From the NCBI GenBank assembly GCA_036346405.1, contig CM070562.1, positions 111,326,412-111,390,411 on the forward strand: a DNA stretch of 64,000 bases. The letters run 5' to 3'. The position numbers and the translations under genes were made by a program. This document shows, in pieces, positions 22,730-33,197 of the stretch. Source of the DNA: Phyllostachys edulis (taxonomy: Eukaryota > Streptophyta > Magnoliopsida > Poales > Poaceae). Below the pieces are notes generated by a model. That model was not told the origin of the DNA. It did no database searches and worked only from the letters and a program-made list of their open reading frames with translations. The number at the start of each line of letters is the position of its first letter. Within the stretch, counting starts at the first letter, position 1.

Positions 22730-23713
22730 TTCCCTAATGTTAAAAAAAAGCCAAAAGATAGTGGATGGAAACAGATAGATCCTCACAGTGACATGAATTA
22801 AGATATTGCCTCCACCTATAATCCAAAATAAACGGTCAGGTCGAGCGCTATCGCCCGAAAGAGCACAGTGAAACCGCTACAGTAACATGTGTGTTTTGCG
22901 GTGTTCCGCTGCAATCCTACTGCCAAGTACTGTTCACGCAGACTCAAACCAGCGTTCTCTACAGTACCAGCAGAGAATCTGGATCCTATGCTTCGATATT
23001 TGGGATTGCTTAGTTGGGCTGCACCATTGAAAGGTCCAGCCATGATGCATACACGCGACGAACAATATTGGAGAACATTTCCAACCAATTTCCCTTAATT
23101 TTGGCATTGCCTAACCTGAAATGGACGTGCTGTCTTGAGAACAACGTTCATCTGACCATGACTACCTCGTCCAGAGGTTGCTTCTAAGCAAGAACGCTCT
23201 TAGGCAAAGAGAACGACATTACATTCCATAATAACTCACTAAATACATTGACAGCCATGTGAAACATTGACCTTTGGTCGGTTCAGATTTCAGAGTTTGT
23301 CTACTGTCTAGTCCATTAGTTCAACCTTTCGTTCGTCAAGAGATTTGGTAAATAAGAACTCCATTAACTAGCTTCATTGGTTTTTGAGTTGTGTACAAGC
23401 ACAGTAGTTTGCTCCTACTTTGTCCATCATCTACTCCTTTGTTAATGATCGATCCATTGCTAATTTGCTCTCTTATTATCATACTCCATTAGCAAAGTGT
23501 CACACATGAGCATACAACTCCATTATCATGTATTATCCCTCTCAGAAATATAAGCCCTCAATCTTGTTAACAGAAAACTCTCAATCTTGTATGGTAACAA
23601 CTTATGTGATCAGCAATTGCAATTTGCAAGATCAACAACTGTTGCAGTAACACCACAACTGAACAAACTGACCAATGTGCAGCAGTGACCACCTCTACAA
23701 GGTCTCGTCGTAT
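22730..23713. other. Intergenic DNA downstream of the BAHD gene
   Basis: Non-coding, moderately AT-rich. It probably includes the 3' untranslated region of the acyltransferase on the minus strand near 23400-23713. No repeat ends or RNA genes recognised. Confidence 0.45.
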
Positions 23714-25075
23714 TCATAGCTGCTGCAATCCATCGGAGAAGCACGAGCCGAATTGCGCCATCTCGGCCTCCGGCAGCACCACCCCGATCTCGATCCCGCC
23801 CTGCCCGTCGCGGCCCTCCGCCAGCGACACCGTGCCCGGCGTCTTGTCAATGGACACCAGCTCCACCTTCTTCGGCCGGCCCAGGCCGAAGTCCGTGCCG
23901 TAAACACCGTACCGTGGCGAGCCGCCCACTGACATTGGCCGCTCCTGCACCAGCGATAGGATCTTGTGGAACCATCCGTCGGCACCGTTCAACACGCCTT
24001 CGTCGAGCCCTTTGATGGCCGCGCCTATCGCCGTGGCCGCCGCCACGACGCCGTCAGCGCCAAGCAGGTCGCCCATGTCGACCTCGACGAAGCAAGGCCG
24101 GAGGCAGTTGCCGAGGTACTCTTGTGGGATCGGCGGGGTGAGCCGGCCACGGCATTCCACCGAGAACAGCAGGTGCGCGCGCTTCTTTCTGGTGCAGCTG
24201 CCGTCGACTCTCACCAGGCAGGCCCACGCGAACGCGCACGCCACCGTGAACGCCGAGCAATGGACGCGCCCACCACCATTGCTAGTCGTCGTGCCTTTGG
24301 CAATCACACGTTGCTTGAGCTTATCAATGCAGTCGCGGGTGAGCGCCAACGACGCGATGACCAGCTTCGGCGGCGGCCCAGACGGCGTTGGTGGAGGTGG
24401 CCCGCTGGCCGCCAGTTGCCGCATTTCATCGAGCGTCCTCGCGGCAAGGCCGTCGGGGTCAGCGACCACGGCACGGTCCAAGAACGGTGGCGGTGGCACC
24501 GTGACGGCGTCCTCGTCGGCAATCACCCGGCAATGGCTGGCCCAGGTCTTAACGAAATGCATGTAGCTGGAATCGTCACTGGCCACATGGTGGATGGACA
24601 CGCCAACGGCGAGCCCCCGGCGGGCGAACACCGTCACCTGCACCGCCGCGAGAGAGAAGCTCCCGTCCTCCGTTCTTGGGAGCTGCGGCACCAGCGAGTA
24701 TAGCCGGCCAACATCCCGCGGCCGGCCGCCGGAGAGCTCCTCGAAGTCGTCGGAGCTCTCGGCGATGGTGAATTCGACGCTGTCCCCATCCCCACCCGCA
24801 GAGCAGAACTCGTACCCGCCACCTCCGTCGCGGCACGGCCGGACGCGGCCAAGAAGAGGGCAGAAGCTGTGCAGAGCGGCGGAGAGGGAGGAGACGAGGG
24901 AAGGCAGGAGATGGGCGGTGAAGTGGTCGATCGGGTGGGGGTAGGAGTAGAAGAAGACGCGCTCTACCGGGCCGGTGAAGAGCCAGGGCACGTCGAAGAA
25001 GGTCAGGGGGAGCACGCCGCCGGCCGCTGGAGGTGAGGCTGTCACCGAGAGCCTGTCAAGAACCTTGGTGGCCAT
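23714..25075 (-). CDS. BAHD acyltransferase, anthocyanin/malonyltransferase clade
   Basis: This intact single-exon protein has 453 residues, the usual BAHD length. The catalytic HXXXD motif is H163-V-A-S-D167 (in SIHHVASDD), where His acts as the general base. The C-terminal structural motif DFGWG appears as DFGLG (395-399), with Trp replaced by Leu. YLGNC (320-324) matches the YFGNC motif of the clade that acylates anthocyanin and other phenolic glycosides, often with malonyl-CoA. These are soluble cytosolic enzymes moving an acyl group from CoA to an alcohol or amine. The start codon gives MATKVLDRLSVTASPP, a normal BAHD N-terminus. The acceptor and donor cannot be told from sequence. Trp to Leu in DFGWG is unusual, but many active relatives vary there. 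Confidence 0.93.
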   Translation of the reverse strand: MATKVLDRLSVTASPPAAGGVLPLTFFDVPWLFTGPVERVFFYSYPHPIDHFTAHLLPSLVSSLSAALHSFCPLLGRVRPCRDGGGGYEFCSAGGDGDSVEFTIAESSDDFEELSGGRPRDVGRLYSLVPQLPRTEDGSFSLAAVQVTVFARRGLAVGVSIHHVASDDSSYMHFVKTWASHCRVIADEDAVTVPPPPFLDRAVVADPDGLAARTLDEMRQLAASGPPPPTPSGPPPKLVIASLALTRDCIDKLKQRVIAKGTTTSNGGGRVHCSAFTVACAFAWACLVRVDGSCTRKKRAHLLFSVECRGRLTPPIPQEYLGNCLRPCFVEVDMGDLLGADGVVAAATAIGAAIKGLDEGVLNGADGWFHKILSLVQERPMSVGGSPRYGVYGTDFGLGRPKKVELVSIDKTPGTVSLAEGRDGQGGIEIGVVLPEAEMAQFGSCFSDGLQQL

Positions 25076-25157
25076 GAGAATTCGAGATCCCTACCTCTTC
25101 TTGCTGCTGTTGCTGTAGTACTAGTAGTACTCTGTGCCTGCAAATGCAACAGGGAGA

Positions 25158-25459
25158 AGACAAGGGGGAGAAGTGGAAACCAGATCAGAATTCAGATGGG
25201 GGTGGGTGATGATTCAGATCCACCAAACACAAGCACTAAATATAACAAATTACAGTTGCTGGTAGTAGACAACGGAAGGAAATTTTCTAGTGCCTCGTTC
25301 CACGTGAGACCCCTTCTCGCTACCGTCAGATTTCGTATGATATTACTATAGCGTATGAGTATAAAGTAGATCGGACGGCTCACGAGGAGGGGTCTCACGG
25401 GGGCGGTGCCCCATAGATTTTTTTTTCGTAGACAAGGGGGAGAAGTGGAAACCAGATCA
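25158..25459. repeat. 30-bp direct repeat with 272-bp period upstream of the BAHD gene
   Basis: An identical 30-bp sequence beginning AGACAAGGGGGAGAAG occurs at 25158-25187 and 25430-25459. The space between holds a MITE-like foldback (25286-25417). The first copy is about 85 bp from the BAHD start codon. Confidence 0.9.
25286..25417. mobile_element. Small MITE-like foldback
   Basis: Imperfect inverted arms: TCTAGTGCCTCG...GTGAGACCCCTTCTCG on the left pair with the complement of CGAGGAGGGGTCTCAC...CGGTGCCCCATAGA on the right, around an AT-rich centre. No target duplication resolved. It lies in the probable promoter of the BAHD gene. Confidence 0.55.
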
Positions 25460-25489
25460 AAATTATCCCCTTCTGTTTGTTCCTATTTT

Positions 25490-25690
25490 TTATTGGCAAA
25501 ATTTGATATATATTATTGAGAAAGTTGACACTTTGAAAAATACCGCTCAGTATTACGAAATTAAAAAATACGCCACTTCAGATTCTTGTTCATTTGAAAT
25601 TTATTCTTTTCTTTTCTTTTATCCTATTTTCCATCATTTCCCTATGTAAATTTCCCCTTTTGCCCATCTATCTAGCACCCATCTATCAAA
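25490..25690 (+). repeat. Dispersed repeat, copy A
   Basis: About 200 bp running from GGCAAAATTTGATATAT through AAAGTT...ACCGCTCAGTAT to CCCCTTTTGCC. It matches the reverse complement of 30595-30800. Element class not recognised. Confidence 0.7.
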
Positions 25691-25701
25691 CCACTCCAAC
25701 C

Positions 25702-28700
25702 CATCGGCGGCCAAATAGGTCGGCCAAACGGACCCAAGACAAAGCATGGCAATCAGAGGTCTCGATCCAAGCACTCCAAGACTACCAAGATCGCGTCTTG
25801 CCCCTAAGACGACACTCTGTAGTGCACTCCGCCACCTAAGACGCGCTGGCCTACCAAAGATGGCACTAACAATCTTTGGTCAGTGTTGTGCACTCAAGAC
25901 GCCAAAGACGGCCTTTGGGCTGTCAGCAAGAGGAGGCGAGTCATGGAGGCGAGGGCCGGAAGCGGAGCGAGCCGACGGCGGCACAAGACGGCTCTGCCGA
26001 GGCCGGATCACGGAGGCTGAGCGAACCCATGCACAAGACTTCACACGGAGGCCGAGCGAGAGGAGGAGGAGGGCGTTGGCGACTTTGTTGCGCCAAGTAA
26101 AGGAGGAGGAGGCGGGCAGAGCGACGCGGTGCACAGACGGCACAGCCCGAGCAACGGAGGAGGAGGCGATGGCGGTGTCATCGACGCGGAGGAGGAGGAG
26201 CGTCGCCGTTGCAGACTGAGCCAGCAGCAGCAGGCAAGCGTCTTGAGGAGTTGATGGGTCAACGAGGCGGCGCCGGGTCGTCGGCACGGCGGCGGCCGGG
26301 CCGTGAGGCTCCGGGCATGGTCAATCGCGGCGAAGGGGTCAGCAGTGAGGCTCTCTCGGAAACAGTGAGGCCTCCACTCCAGAGGCGAGGAGGCGGCGGG
26401 CCACGGGAGGATCCTTCGAGGCGGCAGGTCACGGGAGCCGGGAGGAGGCGGGGGTCACGTGAGCCGTGAGACGAAGGAGGCGGACTACGGGGGTTGGCGA
26501 GGCGGACGGGCGAGGCGAGGTCATGAGGAGATGAAGAAGGAGCCGGGTCAGAATGTCGTGTCAGGCTCAAGACAAGACGACCCAAAAAACGGCCGTTTTT
26601 TTTTACCGTTGAGGGAATTTTTGACTGTTGAGTGATTTTTTTTCTGTTGGGGCTTAAAATAGCAAAAAAATTGAAAAAATTCCAATTTTTTTTCTATAAA
26701 TAGGCATCATAAACCCCTTATTCAAGACCCCTTCATTCTCAGATTCTCTTTGAAATTGTGTTGTGCAAATTCAAATCAGTGTTTAACTAATTTGGCAAAA
26801 TTCAAAAAATTGTGCCAAAATTTGAAATTTCAATTTTCGCTTCGGCAAGTCAACTAAAGAGGTACAATACTATTTTTGTAATACTTTTATTGTCAATTAT
26901 TGTTATGCTAAGATTAAAGTAGTAATAATGTTAGTTTCGATTTTGCGATTTTAGTTATGGATACCCTTACGATAGCTTTGCTCTTAGTGAGTTCGGACTT
27001 TCATCGGACGAAATTGCGTCTATGGAGGCTACTGCGGTGCCTCAAACGAACCGGAGGTTTCACCAGAGGAGCAAGTCGGAGTTCCGTCATCGCTCGACAT
27101 CGAGATCGTGCCCAACAAGAATCGGAGCAAAGAGGTCGAGGCCGTCTCTATCGGAGTATGGGACAATTTCGACAGACAACCAGCAAGACGCAATGAAATG
27201 AGGTACCATATGCTATTTGTAAAATTTGTCGCCATGAATTGTCTCGCAAAGTCTCACAGTGGAACAGGGCACTTGCTTAGACATGCTACAAGGTGTCGAA
27301 CCAAGCAAGGATTGGCGATGAGGCGACGCAATGCAATACAACCCGACGATGCGGATCTAGTCGGGACTACGATCCTCGGGTAGCCCGCTAATCTCTCTGT
27401 CGCTTAATTGCTTCGAGGATTTACCGTTAGGCTTTGGCGAGTCTCGCTTCTTTCCAAAATTACATTAGGGTACTGCATAATCCTAGATTTACTGCTTTCT
27501 AGACAAACAACAACAAGGATCTAGTGAAATACTATAATGAATGTCGTAATAAAATAAAGGAACTATTTAGCGTGCACATTTTCTGGTGGCCTTAACCTCG
27601 GACATATGGAGTGGTCTGCTAGGGAGAATTATCTTAGTGTAGTTCGCATTATGTTAATGGCGATCGGGTAATGGAGAAAAGGATTATAGGTTTGAAATTA
27701 ATTGATGTAGCACACACGGAGGATAATATTGCGAATTGTATTCTCAAAGTCGTGGATGACTTTGGTCTTACAGGCAAAATATTCGCAATTACCTTACACA
27801 ACGCCGCTTCAAACTCTAGAGCCATGGACATTCTTACTCTAGTGTTGAGTACATATGCCGATTCGTTCTTGCTATATCAACGATGCGCTTGTCATATTAT
27901 CAACCTTATAGTCAAATGTGGTCTGAAGAGGTTGAGTCCGTATATTAAACCTTTTCGCGATGCGATTTCTTTCTTGAATAATTCTAACGTAAGCACAATA
28001 TAAGAACTTCTGCAGGGTGATGGGTGTATGTCCAAGAAAGTTCGATTTGGACATAGAGGTAAGGTGGAACTCTACTTACCTCATGCTTAAGCATCTTTTA
28101 CCATACAAGAGCACTTTTTCATTTTTATTCAAACACACTATCCTAACACCGAGCGGTACTTTGTTATTAATCGAGCAACATTGGTTCGTTCTTTGAGAAG
28201 GTACTGTCATTTTTAGAAATTTTTTACGAGGCAACTGTTGCTTTGTCCGCTGTCTACTATCCAACATCTTCTATCATTGTGCATACTATTTTACAGATTG
28301 CTACTCAATTGAAAATGCATGAAAATGACTTAGTTTTACGTGAGGCTGTTGTTTCCATGAAATCTAAATACCTTAAATATTGGAGAGAAATCCCTTACCT
28401 ATATGCATTTGCATTTGTTTTAGATCTTAGGGCTAAAATTGGTGCATTTGGTACTGTACTTGATCTTCTTAGTGATGCTACGGGGCTAGATTATACTAAC
28501 TATTTTGCAGAAGTTCGTTCTCGGTTATACGAGGTTTACCAAAGGTATGAAAATAAGTTTCGAGGAGTCCACTCGCAACGACCTCCAGTAGCCCCCACCT
28601 CGAGTGGGAAGACAAGTATGTGGGTCACGATCTTCGGTGCCTCTTCCTCCAGGTCCAGGTCTAGGTCTTCGTCTTCTTCTTCTGCACCAGCGCCTGCTCA

Positions 28701-29499
28701 GCCAAGACCCACAAGGAGCGGGGAACTATCCACCTATCTGGACAGCGATCCGGTGGATTTCACCTCAGAAGGTTTCGACATCTTGCAATGGTGGCAAGCC
28801 CATAAGTTAACATATCCCGTGCTATCCATACTTGCACGTGATGTGTTAATCGCTCTCGCCTCTACGGTTTCCTCCGAAGTGCCTTTCGATCTTTTTGGAA
28901 GGATATTGGAGGAGAGAAGAACAAGTCTCACAAGTGAGATGGTAGAGATCCTTCTAACCGTGAAGGATTGGGAATAAGGCGATTCACGAACACAACACTC
29001 TGTGGAAAATCCGAATTGTCTCGAGGTGTTCAAATTTTGTACTTAGACAATGACACCCACATAGAACAAAGATGTATCATGTATGTAGAATTGTAGAGCT
29101 ATAGTCAGATTTTTTTTCTTTTTGCAAGGTTTTCTCATTTTGAGCTTTTACTTGGCAAAAGTTTTAACGAGGTAGCCAGTTGGACATCAATAAAACTCTT
29201 TATTATATTTTCAATATGATTATCTCAATTTTTTTTAATTTTCATGTCTACTTCTAAATTCTACACATTTTTCTATTTTTTTGGATTTTTTTTGTTTTGA
29301 TGGGCCAAACGGGCTACATCTGGTCCGACGGACCAAACAGCAGACTCATCTGGCTAAGACAAAGATGAATCTGTCGGATCGCTCTGCGCCACCACCCCGA
29401 CCCATAAAATGACCGACACGAATAAGACATGCGCCAAAATAGACCGTGCCTAACTGGGCCGAGCCATGCCAGGCCGGACGGCCCATTTGGTCAGGTCTG
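25702..29499 (+). mobile_element. hAT transposon, autonomous-type but decayed
   Basis: The element is flanked by a perfect 8-bp duplication CTCCAACC (25694-25701 and 29500-29507). The termini read CATCGGCGGCCAAATAGG on the left and, in reverse complement, CAGACCTGACCAAATGGG on the right, fitting hAT ends. It contains a GC-rich 5' region (about 25900-26580), an AT-rich leader, and a broken transposase. A second copy of its 5' half lies at about 54510-56024. Confidence 0.85.
26957..28977 (+). pseudogene. hAT transposase with BED zinc finger, broken
   Basis: Three collinear pieces are separated by frameshifts and stops. Around 27140-27310 is a BED-type zinc finger (VWDNFD, then SHSGTGHLLRHATRC). 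27671-28003 is the catalytic core (VDDFGLTGKIFAITLHNAAS, then CACHIINLIVKCGLKRL). 28243-28977 is the C-terminal region with the hAT dimerisation domain (FDILQWWQAHKLTYPVLSIL, then ASTVSSEVPF, ending VKDWE). The catalytic Asp usually found in T(V/L)DNA(S/A)xN is replaced by His. The Glu of the SE..F motif is kept. The protein would bind element ends and cut and paste DNA in the nucleus, but this copy cannot be active. Confidence 0.88.
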
Positions 29500-29676
29500 C
29501 TCCAACCCGCCATTTAGTCATGCCAGAGAAAGGCCGGCTTCTCCGAGCCCCTCGCCGGCGCCGCCTTCCCCGACCACCTCACCGGCGCCGCCTTCCTCGA
29601 GCACCCCGCCGGCGCCGCCCTTCCCCGAGCACCCCACTGGCGCCGCCTTCCCCGAGCACCCCGCTGGTCCGGCACG

Positions 29677-30099
29677 GGCAGCACCAGCGAGTCGTCGGAC
29701 GGCGGCGGCGAGCGGAGCAGCTACTTTCCGGCGCTGGCGCTGGACCTGCACGAGGAAGGGCGGTACGAGGAGCTCGCCGACCCGAGGTTGGAGGGGCGGG
29801 CGGACGTCGCGGAGGTGGCGCGGGTGGTGCGCGTGGCGCTGTGCTGCCTCCACGAGGGCGCGGCGCTGCGGCCGGGCATGACGGTGGTGTCCGGCATGCT
29901 GGACGGCAACATGGACGTGGGCGCGCCCAGGACGGAGCTCCTTGGGTACCTCAGGATGTACAAGCGCGGGCTCGTGGACGTCCGGCCCGGCGGGTCGACG
30001 GACGGGGGGAAGGGGAAAGGCTCAGACATGACCGGGGGCGCGAGCAGCAGCTGGTCGCCGCCGTGCGTGTCGGCGCAGCAGCTGTCGGGTCCCAGATGA
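29677..30099 (+). pseudogene. C-terminal fragment of an S-domain/lectin receptor-like kinase
   Basis: The frame from about 29677 to the stop at 30097-30099 reads ERSSYFPALALDLHEEGRY, ELADPRLEGR, then VVRVALCCLHEGAALRPGM, VSGMLDG and YLRMYKRGLVD. This is the final part of the kinase C-lobe (subdomain XI, the conserved ...C.....RP.M motif) and tail of plant S-locus-type receptor kinases. All upstream kinase subdomains and the extracellular domain are absent. A proline-rich GC repeat precedes it (about 29545-29665). It starts about 170 bp after the hAT duplication, so it is a gene remnant, not a working kinase. Confidence 0.75.
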
Positions 30100-30594
30100 C
30101 ATGACAGAGGCAATGTCTCATGTGCTATATACGGCCTGCCTGTGAATAGCGATATACGCATACAATTTTTCATGCTACTCTCTACTTGTTCAATTCATCA
30201 TCCCCCCCCCCTCCCCCCCTTATTTTCACCGGAAAATTGCTGGAGAAGTATGTATGATAAAATTTGAGTCATTTGGAAATTGGAAGGCCAGATGATAGTC
30301 GTTCAATGATCATCTCTGTCTGAACAGATGATGAATTTCGTTCATTGTTCATCTCTGATTCTCTGTCTCTCTCACTCTGCATTGCTCTCGAAGAATTCGT
30401 TGTGTACTCTGTTGTTCCCCATTTTTTTTCTTTTTGAAACAAATTGCTGTTTCCCAATTGCTATTGCACCTTGATCATTCATCTGTGAAGACTATACATT
30501 GAACGGAACCAACCAATTGGCCCATTGTTTCTGACTTGGTGTAGCATTGCAACTTGCAACCAGCATAAGCGATGCGTTGGATAGATGAGCAGGG

Positions 30595-30800
30595 TAGGAG
30601 TGGCAAAAGGGGAAATTCACGTGGGTAACTAATGGAAAATAGGATAAAAGAAAAGAAAATGAGAGAAAAGAAAAGAAAATAGCAAATTTCAAATGAACAA
30701 GAATCTAGAGTGACGTATTTCTAATTTTGTGATACTGAGTGGTATTTTTCGAAGTGCTAACTTTCTCAGTGGCATATATCAAATTTTGTCATTCTTTATT
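30595..30800 (-). repeat. Dispersed repeat, copy B (inverted relative to copy A)
   Basis: The reverse complement matches 25490-25690 closely, including GACAAAATTTGATATATG, CACTCAGTATCAC and CCCCTTTTGCCA. The two copies face each other about 5 kb apart. Confidence 0.7.
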
Positions 30801-30825
30801 TTCATCATGGCTGATGGCTCTGTGC

Positions 30826-31200
30826 CTAATGGTGACCAAAGGGCCGGCACGACTAACTAAACGGGTTGTGTCGTGCCAGTCCGTGGGCTCGGCTGTCGAC
30901 CTAAACACGACACGTCAAGCTCACGGATCGTGTTGTGCCTGTGCTCGATAAGCCCAACGGGTCAGAGTTGGCCTGTGTAGCCCATCTATAAAAAGTGTCC
31001 ACCGGTCACTGCGCGTGACGCCTCCTCCATTGCTTCCACCTCAGTCTCCCTCCTCGCCGGCCATGGCGCCGCCGCCGTGTCGTGCCAGGGTGCCCATCCA
31101 AGCACGGCACGCCTAGTCGGGCCGTGCCGGTCCTGACCAGGCCAACAGTCCCATGTCGTGAACTGGCCCCACACGGAAGGCCCATTTGGACGCCTCACTG
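30826..31200. mobile_element. Probable non-autonomous hAT fragment
   Basis: The left side GGTGACCAAAGGGCCGGCAC and the right side, in reverse complement GGCGTCCAAATGGGCC, resemble hAT ends with GGCACG-rich subterminal sequence. Boundaries and target duplication are uncertain. Confidence 0.4.
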
Positions 31201-31835
31201 CACCTCTCTTTTCCCACTGCTTTCTGGAGGGAAGATGTCAGTGAGTGTGAGGTGGTTCCTATCCAAGAGCACAAAAAATATTGTCAGAGTGAGTGTTGCA
31301 GTAACAGTAAAGAAACTTCTGTCCAGAGAATAAACTGACAACACATACAGCAGAGGTGAGTGCTGTCTGTCCAGAGAATATGGATGTCACAAGATAAAAC
31401 TGTTGAAAGGTAGTAGCATTAGCAAAGTAGTTACATTACAGTACAAAGAGAGCACGTAACAGCATGTCACATCAATCTGGTATTTGCACTCTCTTATTGT
31501 AGTAACAGATAGCTGCAGTGTTGAGCCCATCAGATGAGTGTTCGATTGGCATCTGGCAATCAATGACAACATCGTCAAATATACTCTTGCCTTATGATTG
31601 TAACGTGCAAGTCTTTTCAGGATTCACTTAATCATATTAAGCACCGAATATCCATGCTCCAGTTAGGCCCGGAATCTACAAAGAGGAGGCAAATTTGGGA
31701 AGAGTTAGGTCTGTGCTTGAAAAAAAAGTTGACAATATGTGTCGTCGCATGTGCCAGTTACCATCATGGAAGTTGTCTTTGGCTTTCAGGTCTTATTTTG
31801 ATTCTTTCATCCGGATCATGTACTTCATCTCATTT

Positions 31836-31870
31836 AAAAGAAAAGAAAAGAAAAGAAAAGAAAAGAAAAG
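31836..31870. repeat. (AAAAG)7 microsatellite
   Basis: Seven perfect AAAAG units in an otherwise non-coding stretch. Confidence 0.95.
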
Positions 31871-32971
31871 TAGGGCTATCAAAAGTGCAACATCCTGCTA
31901 ATCACATAATGTAGCAGAAGTCCTCTATCCGCAGAGCTCCTGCCTTTCCTTTTTCTTTCCTTTTCTTTTCTGTTCTTTTATATAAAAACATAAGTAAGCA
32001 GAAGTCTAGTCTCATGGAAATGTGCATAATTCTTAACCTGGTTGCACATAGATGCACCAAACCTCAAGAAATTAAGGACCACCACTGTGACTGAAGCAAT
32101 TGTAATGCAGTAGCTATGGCCTGAAGATGATGATTAGTACCAGGCTGTGTTAATAGTACTAGACTTCTACTAGCAGCCAGCAACAAAGGGTGTTGCTTTG
32201 ATGGAAAGGGATGAACAACCAACCAGACGCGCACCAACCAAACTGAATATTTAGTTAGTAATTGCTCAATGAAAAATTATTCAGGCACTAACCATGGTGC
32301 GAAAGTAGTAGCATCAGAATGACAAAAACTGACAGTAGACACATAATAAGCTGATGATATCAAAAGACTATTTTTTCACCCTGCATTTCTTGACCTGAAC
32401 ATATTAACCATAGGATCATCAGCTACATGTGCAAACACAAATAGACAACCATATCACTACTATTTCAGATGAAAGCTAAGCTTACAAAGACACATCTCGA
32501 CGACATTACAACAAAAAAGTTTACCTTCTTTTCTTTCTAGTGTTTGCCCTCACTTGTGACTGAAAATTAGTCGCAAGTACAAGCAAATAAACTAGAAAAG
32601 GTTAGCCCCTAGATTGAAATTAACCCGACATAAGCCCGTATTTGTCCACACACTACTAAACCACATCAAATACCCCTTACAACTAACTGAAAACACCAGA
32701 ATATTCAGAACTACAGAACCCAACATAAAATTCAGACCTCGTCGGCTGCCTTTGTTAGAGTAATCGATTGTTTTTTACCCGGGCAGTTTTTCGCTGGGTT
32801 CTCCGCCCCCCCCCCCCCCCTGTGTTTTCCTGTCCTTTTTTCTTATTTTGGTTTTTTCCTTTCCTTGTTCTCTCTTTTGTAGATCCTCTCTTATTAATGG
32901 AATTTAGCAGCTCTCCTGCTATCTTAAAAAAACAGAGATCGTAAACCCTACCCACAGAGCACCAAGCTCAT

Positions 32972-33197
32972 GCTAAGCTTCATTCGTGTTCATAGCAAAC
33001 ACAACAAGGAGCAAAAGATGATATTTTTTTTGAAGAAACAAAGATGATAGTTTTCTAACTGGCATCATATGACATTACCAAATTGCTAAGCTTCATTCGT
33101 GTTCATAGCAAACACAACAAAGAGCAAAAGATGATTTTTTTTGTGAAGAAACAAAGATGATAATTTTCTAGCTGACATCATATGACATTACCAAATT
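32972..33197. repeat. 113-bp tandem duplication
   Basis: Two adjacent 113-bp copies (32972-33084 and 33085-33197) both start GCTAAGCTTCATTCG and end GACATTACCAAATT. They differ by a few substitutions and small T-run changes. Confidence 0.9.

Noticed and set aside
23964..24703. Long plus-strand frames across the BAHD gene
   Set aside because: They mirror the acyltransferase coding sequence in a GC-rich exon and show no recognisable protein.
32760..32935. Possible LINE 3' end with A-run
   Set aside because: Only a short tail-like segment is present with no reverse-transcriptase sequence or target duplication.
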